Shown one piece after another: positions 24,874 to 33,956 of a stretch of DNA of 52,253 nt. Source of the stretch: Alphaproteobacteria bacterium (GTDB lineage Bacteria > Pseudomonadota > Alphaproteobacteria > Micropepsales > Micropepsaceae); assembly GCA_025924715.1 (NCBI GenBank), contig JAICHV010000026.1, forward strand, positions 1-52,253, in the 5' to 3' direction. Numbering within the stretch: the stretch's first letter is position 1; each line of letters opens with the position of its first letter. The translations under genes and the position numbers were made by a program. Below the pieces are notes generated by a model that saw only the letters and a list, made by a program, of their open reading frames with translations, searched no databases and had not been told where the DNA came from.

Positions 24874-27738
24874 ATGAACGCTCTTTGCCGCAAAATGATG
24901 ATTGGTGGCTCGACGGTCGCGCTGATGGCGGCTGCGCCATTGGCAGGGGCCTGGGCTCAGACGCCGGCGCCGGGTGATCTCGAGTCGGTGGTGGTTTCCG
25001 CTTCCCGCATCGCAGTCGCCGGCTATGAACAGCCAACGCCCGTTACGGTGGTCGGCGCCCAGGACATTCAGGCCAATGCCTATGTCGATATCGGCGACAC
25101 CATTCGGCAATTGCCCTCGATGGGCACCGCGGTATCGCCCGACAATGGCGGCAATGCCGGCTTGGCGAGCCAGGGCACCGCGGGCCTCAGCGAACTCAAT
25201 GTGCGCAATCTGGGCAACACCAGAACCCTGGTGTTGTTCGACGGTCAGCGCGTCGTGCCATCCGACCCGCTCGGCAACTCCGCCGATCTCAACACCATTC
25301 CCCAAGGGATCATCCAACGAGTCGATGTGGTGACAGGGGGCGCCTCCGCCGCCTGGGGCTCGGATGCCGTGGGCGGCGTCGTCAATCTGATCATCAACAA
25401 GAATTACACCGGCTTGAAGGGTGACGCGGAAGTCGGCCAGAACTCCCACAACAACCATTTTCAGTTCAAATCCAGCCTCACCATGGGCGAGGATTATCTG
25501 GGCAACCGCCTGCATGTGGAATTCAGCGGCGTCTATCTCATCGCCCCGGATGCCGGCTGGACCCGCTATCTGCCCGGGGCAAATCATCCGATAACGCTTT
25601 TTCCCGGACCGGCCGGAGGTCCCACCTGGGTTCACACCACCAAGCCGCTGTTCACCTCGCAATTCGCGCAAGGCGGCCGAATCGTAACCGGTACTCTCAA
25701 GAATATCGAATTCGTGGGAACCGGCATCCCGGTGCCGTACAACCCGGGCACGACCTTCGGCGGTAACTGCTATGACTGCAGCCCATCCGATCTCGGCAGC
25801 CAAACAGGCCTGACCGGCGTGCCCCATCACGCCACCACCCTGTTCGGCTTCGCCAATTACAAGATCAACGACAATCTTGGGGCGTCCATCCAGTTGAACT
25901 ATGGCGAGTTCGGCGAGGAGAACATCAGCACCAATTTGAACAAGGCGGAGACCATCCTCAGCGGCAATCCCTTCATTCCGGCCAGCATCCAGGCGCAAAT
26001 GACGGCAACGAAAACCGCCAGCATCTCCGTCGCCACCGACAATCAGCAGGGCTGCGACCTCAACAATACTTCGATCGCTGCTTACGGCCAGTGCATGTCC
26101 GGCGACGGCTTCAATCTCCTGCGCCGCCAGCTGTTCCGCGGTGTCTTCACCTTGAACGGCTCGCTCGGAAAAGATTGGTCGTGGACGGCCTATGCCCAGG
26201 CCGGCACGGTGCGCGCAAGCGAACATGAGCCCGATGATCCGTTGCTCTCCCGCCGCGCCCTCGCCCTCGATGCCGTCACCGTGACGTCGGCCAATGTGGG
26301 AACCTCGGGCCTGACCATCGGCTCGATTGCCTGCCGCTCAACCCTGACCGCCCCCACCAATGGCTGTCTGCCGCTCAACATCATCGGCGACAATAAGGTA
26401 CCAAGCGCAGTGCTCGATTACATTGAGCCGGGCCGCCTCGATCCCTGGGGCATCCAGGATCAGTCGCATTGGATCATGAACCAGAACGTGTTCTCCGCCT
26501 CGATGACGGGCGTGCTACCTTGGGGCCTTTCGGCCGGGCCGATCGCCGCGGCCTTTGGTGCCGAATATCACCTGTCGCAGCAACGCCAGATCGCCGACCC
26601 GCAGCAATTGGGGGACCAATCGGCCTGGAACAACGGCAATTTCACCCATTGGGCCGGGCAATATTCGGTCGAGGAAGGTTTCGGGGAAGTGACCGTGCCG
26701 GTGATCAAGGACGGCTTCGTCGACTCCCTGGACATCAACGCCGCGGGCCGCGTCACCAACTATTCCAACAGCGGGCTGGTGGAGACCTGGAAAATCGGCA
26801 CCACCTCCCAGATCAACGACGACTTCAAGCTGCGTGGCCTGGTTTCGGTGGACATTCGCGCCCCCGATCTGTTCGAGCTCTACACGCCGGAGCAATTTTC
26901 GCACAACACGCAGCTCGATTTTAAGACGGGCTTGCGGGTTTCGACCTTCACCTCGGTCAAGGGCAATCCCGACCTCGTGCCGGAAGTTGCCAATACACAA
27001 TCGGTGGGCGTGATCATGACGCCTAGCTTCATTCCGGGCCTCAGTGCATCGGTCGATCTGTACAGGATCAGTGTTCACGGTGCGATCTTCCGCCAAGGCG
27101 CGGCTACGGTCCTGCAGCAATGCGCGCTCGGGGTGGCGCTTTTTTGCAAGGACGTCGGCTTCGGTCTGCCCCAATTCTCGCCCGACTATCCCGGCGCGCT
27201 GGATTACATCACCTCCCAGGCTGAAAATGCCAATTCGGAGCAAACGTCGGGCATGGACTTCCAGGCCGACTACAACATGGATTTCCTCGGCGGCAGGATG
27301 GGCTACCGGGTGCAGGGCAATTACATGGACAAGTACACCCGCACCGCCTTGGGCCAGACCTTCGATGGCGCCGGCGCGCTGGGCGCCGACGCACCGTATA
27401 GCGTAGACGTGAAATTCCATCTCAACGCCACCGCCAGTTACAACATAGGCCCGTGGAGTGTGTCCTTGCAGGGCCGCTATATCGGCCCGGCCAGGCTCAA
27501 CAATTACTGGGTGGAGGGCAAGGATGTGGACCGCAACGCCATCCATGGCGTGGCCTATCTGGATTTGCGCACCAGCTACAAGTTGAACGACAGGTTCCAG
27601 GTCTATGGGACGATCAACAATTTCTTCGACACGCCGGGCCCCAACATTGCCAGCAGCACCGGCGGTTCGGGAACCAATGCACAGGTCTATCAAACATTGG
27701 GCCGCATCTATTTGGGCGGTATCCGCTTCGACATGTAA
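24874..27738 (+). CDS. TonB-dependent outer-membrane receptor
   Basis: A 954-residue outer-membrane transporter. The signal peptide ends APLAGAWA-QT. A TonB-box-like ESVVVSAS lies at about 38-45, followed by the plug domain (TPVTVVGAQDIQANAY; LNVRNLGNTRTLVLFDGQRV; GGASAAWGSDAVGGVVNLII) and a long barrel. The length and plug sequence match the large receptors of TonB-rich proteobacteria, which often import carbohydrates or plant-derived compounds. A Cys pair (GGNCYDCSP) lies in a predicted loop. The C-terminus reads GGIRFDM, with a final Met where most barrels end in Phe. It is divergent from beta-helix A and followed by a terminator, so it is probably a single-gene unit. The ligand is unknown. 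Confidence 0.95.
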   Translation: MNALCRKMMIGGSTVALMAAAPLAGAWAQTPAPGDLESVVVSASRIAVAGYEQPTPVTVVGAQDIQANAYVDIGDTIRQLPSMGTAVSPDNGGNAGLASQGTAGLSELNVRNLGNTRTLVLFDGQRVVPSDPLGNSADLNTIPQGIIQRVDVVTGGASAAWGSDAVGGVVNLIINKNYTGLKGDAEVGQNSHNNHFQFKSSLTMGEDYLGNRLHVEFSGVYLIAPDAGWTRYLPGANHPITLFPGPAGGPTWVHTTKPLFTSQFAQGGRIVTGTLKNIEFVGTGIPVPYNPGTTFGGNCYDCSPSDLGSQTGLTGVPHHATTLFGFANYKINDNLGASIQLNYGEFGEENISTNLNKAETILSGNPFIPASIQAQMTATKTASISVATDNQQGCDLNNTSIAAYGQCMSGDGFNLLRRQLFRGVFTLNGSLGKDWSWTAYAQAGTVRASEHEPDDPLLSRRALALDAVTVTSANVGTSGLTIGSIACRSTLTAPTNGCLPLNIIGDNKVPSAVLDYIEPGRLDPWGIQDQSHWIMNQNVFSASMTGVLPWGLSAGPIAAAFGAEYHLSQQRQIADPQQLGDQSAWNNGNFTHWAGQYSVEEGFGEVTVPVIKDGFVDSLDINAAGRVTNYSNSGLVETWKIGTTSQINDDFKLRGLVSVDIRAPDLFELYTPEQFSHNTQLDFKTGLRVSTFTSVKGNPDLVPEVANTQSVGVIMTPSFIPGLSASVDLYRISVHGAIFRQGAATVLQQCALGVALFCKDVGFGLPQFSPDYPGALDYITSQAENANSEQTSGMDFQADYNMDFLGGRMGYRVQGNYMDKYTRTALGQTFDGAGALGADAPYSVDVKFHLNATASYNIGPWSVSLQGRYIGPARLNNYWVEGKDVDRNAIHGVAYLDLRTSYKLNDRFQVYGTINNFFDTPGPNIASSTGGSGTNAQVYQTLGRIYLGGIRFDM

Positions 27739-27760
27739 AAATATCCGTATTGCGTGATTC

Positions 27761-27798
27761 ACCGGTGGCTGTCTCGACAGAGCGGCCGCCGGTTTTTT
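27761..27798 (+). terminator. Intrinsic terminator of the TonB-dependent receptor gene
   Basis: A stem of ACCGGTGGCTG against CGGCCGCCGGT, interrupted only by near-matching positions, with a loop of about 11 bases and a run of seven T. It lies 22 bases after the stop codon. Confidence 0.8.
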
Positions 27799-27901
27799 TG
27801 CGCGGGCGCGATATCGCGCGGCGGATTGGGAAGAAATCCCTTCAAATAGGGGGCTGGGCGGATCACAATCGGGGCGTTTTTGCAAAAGGCTGCCTGCCGC
27901 C

Positions 27902-30223
27902 GTGAACCAGAGCGCATCCGTGGATGTACGTAGCCGCTTCGCGCAGGCGGTTGCGCATCATCAGGCGGGCCGCCTCGCCGAGGCGGTTGCCGGTTATGAT
28001 CAAGTGCTGGCGTTGAGCCCCGACCTTGCCGCCGGGCACAACAATCTGGGCAGCGCGCTCTGCGAGCTGGGACGGCTCGAAGAGGCCGAAGCCAGCTATC
28101 GGCGGGCCCTGGCGCTGCAGCCGCAATCGCCCGAAGCGCGCAACAATCTGGGGACCGTGTTGTTCGACCGCGACCGGTTGGATGAGGCGATCTCCTGCTA
28201 CCACCAGGCCATTACCCTGGACCCCGGTTATGCCGAGGCGCATGACAATCTGGGTGCCGCGCTCAATCGCAAGGGCTTGCTGGACGAGGCCGAAACCAGC
28301 ATCCGCAAGGCACTCTCTTTCAATCCCAATCTTGCACAAGCGCATGACAATCTAGGCGCGCTGTTGTGGGAGCAGGGCAGGTTGGAGGAAGCGGTGGCCA
28401 GCACCAGCCGCGCCATCGCCCTGGCGCCCCATTTCGCCCGGGCGCTGGACAATCTTGGCGGTATGTTGATGGACCTGGGGCGTCCCGATGAAGCCATGGC
28501 CGCCTATCAGCGCCTGTTGCAATCCAGCCCCGGCAGCACCGCGGGGCTGAATGGGCTCGCGGGGCTGCTGGCGGCCCGCGGCGACACCGCGCGGGCGTTG
28601 GAGCTGGTTCTTCAATCCCTGGAAATCCAGGAGACGGCAAAAGCCAAACGCATATTCGCCGACATCGTGCGCTCGGTCGGCTGGACCAGCGACAGCCCTT
28701 TGTTTCGCACGCGCATGGTGCAGGCCATGGCTGAGGCTTGGCTGCGGCCGAACGAACTTGCCCATGCCGGCGCCAGGCTGATCAAACGCAGTCCGCAGAC
28801 AGGCCCCTTGGTGGCGCGCGCCGCCGAAGCTTGGCCCCGGCATCTGTCGGCGGAAGATTTGTATGGGACCGGCGGTCTGGCCGCGCTTGCCGCGGACGAA
28901 TTGCTCTGCACCCTGCTGGCGTCCGCCCACAATGCCGATATCGATATCGAACGTTTTTTGACCATGGCGCGGCGGGCTCTGCTGGACGCGGCCGCCGGCA
29001 ATGATGCGCAAAGCGACGGGCTGGCATTCTATGCTGCGCTGGCCTTCCAGTGTTTCCTTAACGACTATGTTTTTTTCTACGATGACGAAGAATTCGGCCG
29101 GGCGCGGCACCTGCAGGCCGCCGTGGCCCGGGCCATCGCGGCGGGCACGCCCATAGAACCCCTTCGGCTTCTGGCCGTGGCGGCTTATTTTCCCTTGCAT
29201 GCGCTGGATGGAGCCGCGCGATTGCTGGAACAACCCTGGCCCGCGCCGGTGGCGGCAGTGATTGTCCAGCAGGTTGCGGAGCCGCTGGAGGAGGCACGTC
29301 TTCGCGAAAGCATTCCAAGATGGACGCCGATTAAGCGCGAAGTCTCGCGCCGCGTCCGCAGCCAATATGAGGAAAATCCCTATCCGCGCTGGGTACGGAT
29401 TCCGCCGGTGGAAAAGGCCAACACCGTCGGCGGATATTTGCGCCAGAAATTTCCTTTTGCCGGTTTTCAGCGCCAAAGCGATTATGAGATCGCCGAGATC
29501 CTCTGCGCCTGTTGCGGGGCGGGGCAAATGGCCCTGGAAATCGCCCAGAGCCTGAAGGGGCGCGTGTTGGGCGTCGATCTCAGTCTCAAAAGCCTTGGTT
29601 ATGCCCAACGAAAGGCGCATGAGATGGGCGTGGCGAGCATCGAATTTGCCCAAGCCGACGTCATGGAGCTGGGCTCGCTCGGCCGCAGCTTCGATCTGGT
29701 GGAATGTTCGGGCGCGCTGCATTATTTCGCCGACCCCTTTGCCGGCTGGCAGGTGTTGCTGTCGCTGCTGCGCCCGGGCGGCCATATGCTGCTGGGCCTT
29801 TACAGCAAAGTGGCCCGGCGCCGGGTGATGGCGGCGCGTCGCCAGATCGCGCAATGGGGCTATGGCGGTTCGGCCGACGACATCCGCCGCTGCCGCGAGG
29901 ATCTGCGCAATTTGGACAAAAGCGCCGATCCCGGCATCCTCAGCACCTATGATTTTTTCGGGATCAGCACCTGCCGCGACATGCTGTTTCACGTCCAAGA
30001 GCAGCAGCTCGAACTGCCGGAGATTGCCGCCTTTATAAAGGAGAACGGCCTGACATTTCTGGGCTTTGAAACAGACCACGCCACCCTTGGAGCCTATCGG
30101 CGCCGCTTCCCCGATGATCCCGCCGCGACCAATCTGGAGAATTGGCAGGCCTTCGAGAATGACAATCCCGAGATATTCGCCCGCATGTACATGATGTGGA
30201 TTCAGAAGGCGCCGCCGCCCTGA
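27902..30223 (+). CDS. TPR protein with SAM-dependent methyltransferase domain, copy A
   Basis: A 773-residue cytoplasmic protein starting at GTG. Residues about 10-245 are TPR repeats, such as HNNLGSALCELGRLEEAEAS and HDNLGAALNRKGLLDEAETS. A conserved middle domain (about 250-480; DIDIERFLTMARRALLD, CFLNDYVFF) has no family I recognise. The signature QYEENPYPRW is at 488-497. The class I methyltransferase core follows: motif I ILCACCGAGQ (533-542), the acidic Asp559 (LGVDLS), QADVMEL and ECSGALHYFADPFAGW. The substrate is unknown; TPR-guided methylation of a protein is plausible. A paralogue with all regions conserved lies at 43137-45338. The 3' end overlaps the convergent TLC copy B gene by 22 bases. 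The start has only a distant AAGG. Confidence 0.82.
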   Translation: MNQSASVDVRSRFAQAVAHHQAGRLAEAVAGYDQVLALSPDLAAGHNNLGSALCELGRLEEAEASYRRALALQPQSPEARNNLGTVLFDRDRLDEAISCYHQAITLDPGYAEAHDNLGAALNRKGLLDEAETSIRKALSFNPNLAQAHDNLGALLWEQGRLEEAVASTSRAIALAPHFARALDNLGGMLMDLGRPDEAMAAYQRLLQSSPGSTAGLNGLAGLLAARGDTARALELVLQSLEIQETAKAKRIFADIVRSVGWTSDSPLFRTRMVQAMAEAWLRPNELAHAGARLIKRSPQTGPLVARAAEAWPRHLSAEDLYGTGGLAALAADELLCTLLASAHNADIDIERFLTMARRALLDAAAGNDAQSDGLAFYAALAFQCFLNDYVFFYDDEEFGRARHLQAAVARAIAAGTPIEPLRLLAVAAYFPLHALDGAARLLEQPWPAPVAAVIVQQVAEPLEEARLRESIPRWTPIKREVSRRVRSQYEENPYPRWVRIPPVEKANTVGGYLRQKFPFAGFQRQSDYEIAEILCACCGAGQMALEIAQSLKGRVLGVDLSLKSLGYAQRKAHEMGVASIEFAQADVMELGSLGRSFDLVECSGALHYFADPFAGWQVLLSLLRPGGHMLLGLYSKVARRRVMAARRQIAQWGYGGSADDIRRCREDLRNLDKSADPGILSTYDFFGISTCRDMLFHVQEQQLELPEIAAFIKENGLTFLGFETDHATLGAYRRRFPDDPAATNLENWQAFENDNPEIFARMYMMWIQKAPPP

Positions 30224-31521
30224 TCCAAACGCGCCGTTCCGCGCTGCGCTTCATATTGCCGGCCCAGCAGCAGCGCGACCAGTCCCCACAGGGCCGAGAC
30301 CGCCACCCCCAGGCCCACCGCGCCCGCCAAACCGAAGCCGGCCAAGCGAAGGCCCGTTTGCATCCAGGCCGACGTGACGTCGCCAAAACGATAGACCACC
30401 GTATCGATCACATTCTTGGCTTTGTATTTGCTGTCCTGGTCGACGATCGTGAAGAGGATCTCGCGGCTGGGCCGGGCGATCGCATATTGCGCAATCCGCT
30501 GCAAGGCACGGGCGCTTTGCACCATCAAAAGTCCTGGCGATACCAGAACGCCGATACAGGCGCCCATCATCAAGATCGGGCTTAATATCAGGCCCCAAGT
30601 GACTCCGAACCGCGTCACCAGCCGGCCCAGGCCGAAAATGGCGATCAGGGCCGAGCAGATATTGACGGTCAGATCCACATTGGCAAAAGCGATGGTGCGG
30701 CCTTCCACCGAAGCATAGGCCTTGGTGACAAGATCGGCTTGCAGGAAGTAGATGATCGTCGCCACCCATGTCAGCAGCAGCATGAAGGCAGCTTGGGAGA
30801 TCAGCATGGGCGAGCGCATGATCAGGGCGAACCCAGCAAATGGGTTGCCCGGAAGCTTGTGGTCCAGGCTTGTCGGCTGCGCATCTTCCGATGCCAGCCT
30901 GAGGCGCTCTTTTTCCCGGATAAGGCGGTAGATCAGAAGGATCACGATGCCAAACCCGCAGGCCGCTATCAGCAGCAATCCCCCAACCCCCACGGCGCGG
31001 ACAAACAGATCGGTGATCACGGGGCCGGCGATGGCGCCGGTCGACGCGCCGGCTGCGATGAAGGGAAAAAGCCGCGTTGCCTGAGGTGCAGAAAAAATGT
31101 CCGCCATCAAAGTCCAGAATACCGAGATCAGGAACAGGTTGACGACGCTGAACCACCAGAAATAGGCCGCGGCGACCCAGCGATTGTGCGGCAGCCACAG
31201 GAACAGTGCATAAAACAGGAGAATATTGGCCAGCCAGAACCAGAAAATGCCGGGCAGGAAGCGCGTCAACCGGATCCGGGCGGCCGCCGCCGAAAACAGC
31301 GGCGAGCACAAAAGTGTGAACGCGAAGGTGCCGGTGAACAAATTCTGCAACTGGTCGACGCCGAACACGGTTGCCATCGTGTCTCGCAGAGGGCGCAAAA
31401 TATAATAGCTGGCGAAGAGCACCAAATTGCAGAGGAAGGCGAGGCTCACTGCCAGCCGCTCTGCCCGGCGGACCGGAGCGGCGATCTCGAGCAGACGGGT
31501 GGCCAAGCTTTTTCCAGTCAT
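30202..31521 (-). CDS. TLC/Npt-type nucleotide transporter homologue, copy B
   Basis: A polytopic inner-membrane protein of 439 residues, paralogous to the protein at 14031-15371. Shared motifs include YYILRPLRDTMATVFGVDQL against YFIVRPLRDTMGTVYGVSHL, then LFTGTF, and KYKAKNVIDTVVYRFGD near the C-terminus. The family match is to Npt1/Npt2 (TLC) nucleotide transporters, but the substrate is not known. I chose ATG 31521 (MTGKSLATRLLEI) because it gives an N-terminus like copy A; an in-frame ATG at 31548 would add nine residues. Its 3' end overlaps the TPR/methyltransferase gene by 22 bases. It is divergent from beta-helix B, about 176 bases away. Confidence 0.75.
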   Translation of the reverse strand: MTGKSLATRLLEIAAPVRRAERLAVSLAFLCNLVLFASYYILRPLRDTMATVFGVDQLQNLFTGTFAFTLLCSPLFSAAAARIRLTRFLPGIFWFWLANILLFYALFLWLPHNRWVAAAYFWWFSVVNLFLISVFWTLMADIFSAPQATRLFPFIAAGASTGAIAGPVITDLFVRAVGVGGLLLIAACGFGIVILLIYRLIREKERLRLASEDAQPTSLDHKLPGNPFAGFALIMRSPMLISQAAFMLLLTWVATIIYFLQADLVTKAYASVEGRTIAFANVDLTVNICSALIAIFGLGRLVTRFGVTWGLILSPILMMGACIGVLVSPGLLMVQSARALQRIAQYAIARPSREILFTIVDQDSKYKAKNVIDTVVYRFGDVTSAWMQTGLRLAGFGLAGAVGLGVAVSALWGLVALLLGRQYEAQRGTARLDQGGGAF

Positions 31522-31697
31522 GGTCTTCGATAGCAGATTTGCGGGCATGGACGAACAACCGGCGCCCCGCGCGCAATCTCGTTGAACGCGCTTTGAAACG
31601 GCAGAGAGCCGTTCGACTGCCGCACAAAGCCCGGCGGCTATTTGAATAATGCCGGGAAGGCCGTATAAAGGTTCAAATAATCGCCACGGGGGTGGGA

Positions 31698-33899
31698 ATG
31701 GGCGGGCTTCTCAAAATCGCGCAGCCTTTCGCAGTTGCGGCATTGACCTGGGCCTCACTTGCAACCAGCGCTGCGCAGGCGGCCACCGCTACTCTTACCG
31801 GCTCGCTCTTGGTCGAACGTCCTACCCTTATTTCGGCGGGATATGAGTGGCGCATCAGCGGCGACGACAACCGCAATGCCAAAGTGGTGGTCTCCTACCG
31901 CAAGAAAGGCGAAAGCGCCTGGCGTGAGGCCATCGCGCCTTTGCGTCTGAATGGCGAAGTGGAGCAGGGACGCGGACCCCAAGCCCAGCCCGGCGAACCG
32001 CCCGTACCGTTCGATCCCAACGATCCCGCCGTGCTGGCGACGAAATATGTCTCGCCCAACATGTTTGCCGGCAGCATCTTCAACCTGGAGCCGGACAGCG
32101 ATTACGAGATCCGTCTTTCGCTAAGCGATCCGGATGGCGTGTCGGGCGACAAGGAAAAGAATTTCAACATCCACACCCGCAAGGAGCCGGCGCCGGCCGC
32201 GGGCGGTCATGTCTACAATGTCTACCCCGCCGATTGGAAAGGGCCGCGCGTCAAGCCTTATTACATCGGCCTGATGGCGGCCTATTTCTATGCCGCGCCC
32301 GACATCGATTGGCAGAACGCCTGGCCGCCGCGCGTCAAGCCGGGTGATATCATTCTCATGCATGCCGGCACATATGTCGCCGACCGCTACCACTATATGA
32401 ACGGCCAGCCCGAGCCGGGACATCTGGCGCTGGGCGCGATTGTCGACGGCACGTATTATCTCACCGCCAAAGGCACGGCCGACAGGCCCATCGTGATCAA
32501 ATCGGCGGGTGACGGCGAAGTGATCTTCGATGGCGACGGCAATCAGAATCTCTTCAACCTCCTCGCCGCCGATTACAATTATTTCGAGGGCATCACGGTT
32601 CGCAACACCAATGTTGCCTTCATGCTTGGGCTCAAGAACGAGATGGGAGAGACCGGCTTCACTCTGAAATCCTCGCGCATCTACAATGTCGGCCGCGCCG
32701 TGCAGGACGACTGGTCGGGCTCCAAGGATTTCTACATCGCCGACAACATCTTTATCGGCCGCCACGAACCGGAAAAGATGATGAGCTGGGGGCAGGGCCT
32801 ATGGGCAAAATTTCCGGAATATCCCGAAATCGTGGGCGGGAATAACGGCTCGGAATATGCCGTCAAGGTCTATGGCCAGGGGCATGTGGTGGCCCATAAT
32901 TATTTCGGCGCCTGGCATGACGGAGTGGACATCGCCACCTATGGCGTGCCGGACGGAACTCCCAATGAGGATCCCGACCGCGTTCCCAGCTCGATCGATT
33001 TCTACAACAATGACTTTTATAATATGGGCGACAATTGCATCGAATCCGATGGCGGCGCCCACAATATCCGCGTCTTTCGCAACCGCTGTTTCAACGCGCC
33101 GGGCGGCTCGTTCAGTGCCCAGCCGGTTTGGGGCGGCCCGGTCTATTTCGTGCAGAACGTCTCCTACAACACCCCGACTTTCGGAAGCTGCAAATTCTCT
33201 CCGGTATCGGGCATCTATGTCCTGCAAAACACTTTTGTGGGTGAATGCCGCGCCGGCACCATGAGCAACGCCCATTTCGCCAACAACCTGATCCTGGGAC
33301 AAGGAACCAATGGCGGCATCGCGGTTCTGGGCGTGACGACCTACACCAATTATACCGAGTCCAATTACAACGGTTTCCGCCCCGATCCTTCGGCGGCGGC
33401 CGCTTTTGAGTGGAATTCTCCGGCTTTCGGGACATTGGCCGATTATGACGGCAAGCTGGTGAGCCGCCCTTACAAGACGCTCAAGGATTATCAGAACGCC
33501 ACCGGCCAGGATAAGCATTCCATCCTGGTGGACTTCAATACCTTCGTGAAAGTCGGCGTTCCGGATATGAGCGATCCGCAGCATGTCTATAAGCCGGAGG
33601 ATTACGATTTCCATTTGCGATCCGGCTCCCCTGCCGTCGACAAAGGTATCGTGCTGGGTTCGATCAATGACGGGTTTACCGGCAAGGCGCCCGATCTGGG
33701 CGCGCTGGAAACCGGCAAGCCCGCGCCGCATTATGGGCCGCGCTATCCGGTCGCCGGCGGGCAGCAATATGGCTCGACCTTCCGCGCCTTCACCGGTCCG
33801 CCGCCACCGGAGAACGTCACTTATGTCGCTCCGCCCGCGCCGCCCGGCGGCGCGACGGCACCGGCCCGCGCCGGTCGTGGCGGCGGCGGCGGCGACTAG
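31698..33899 (+). CDS. Secreted right-handed beta-helix protein, copy B
   Basis: A 733-residue exported paralogue of the protein at 22362-24473. The signal peptide ends LATSAAQA-AT. The N-terminal region matches copy A closely (RPTLISAGYEWRISGDDNR) and the helix turns align (YNYFEGITVRNTNVAFMLG; RIYNVGRAVQDDW; DNCIESDGG). The C-terminal SINDGFTGKAPDLGALETG also matches. Differences: the Gly/Pro-rich run in the N-terminal linker of copy A is missing here, while copy B has a long tail ending in a run of Gly (APARAGRGGGGGD). ATG 31698 lies two codons after an in-frame GTG at 31692; either could be the start. It is followed 57 bases later by the secreted propeller gene, so these two may be co-transcribed. 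Confidence 0.8.
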   Translation: MGGLLKIAQPFAVAALTWASLATSAAQAATATLTGSLLVERPTLISAGYEWRISGDDNRNAKVVVSYRKKGESAWREAIAPLRLNGEVEQGRGPQAQPGEPPVPFDPNDPAVLATKYVSPNMFAGSIFNLEPDSDYEIRLSLSDPDGVSGDKEKNFNIHTRKEPAPAAGGHVYNVYPADWKGPRVKPYYIGLMAAYFYAAPDIDWQNAWPPRVKPGDIILMHAGTYVADRYHYMNGQPEPGHLALGAIVDGTYYLTAKGTADRPIVIKSAGDGEVIFDGDGNQNLFNLLAADYNYFEGITVRNTNVAFMLGLKNEMGETGFTLKSSRIYNVGRAVQDDWSGSKDFYIADNIFIGRHEPEKMMSWGQGLWAKFPEYPEIVGGNNGSEYAVKVYGQGHVVAHNYFGAWHDGVDIATYGVPDGTPNEDPDRVPSSIDFYNNDFYNMGDNCIESDGGAHNIRVFRNRCFNAPGGSFSAQPVWGGPVYFVQNVSYNTPTFGSCKFSPVSGIYVLQNTFVGECRAGTMSNAHFANNLILGQGTNGGIAVLGVTTYTNYTESNYNGFRPDPSAAAAFEWNSPAFGTLADYDGKLVSRPYKTLKDYQNATGQDKHSILVDFNTFVKVGVPDMSDPQHVYKPEDYDFHLRSGSPAVDKGIVLGSINDGFTGKAPDLGALETGKPAPHYGPRYPVAGGQQYGSTFRAFTGPPPPENVTYVAPPAPPGGATAPARAGRGGGGGD

Positions 33900-33956
33900 G
33901 ATTTGCATTTATCGCATCGGGGACGCGATACGAGAACCAAATCGGGGGATAGCGTT

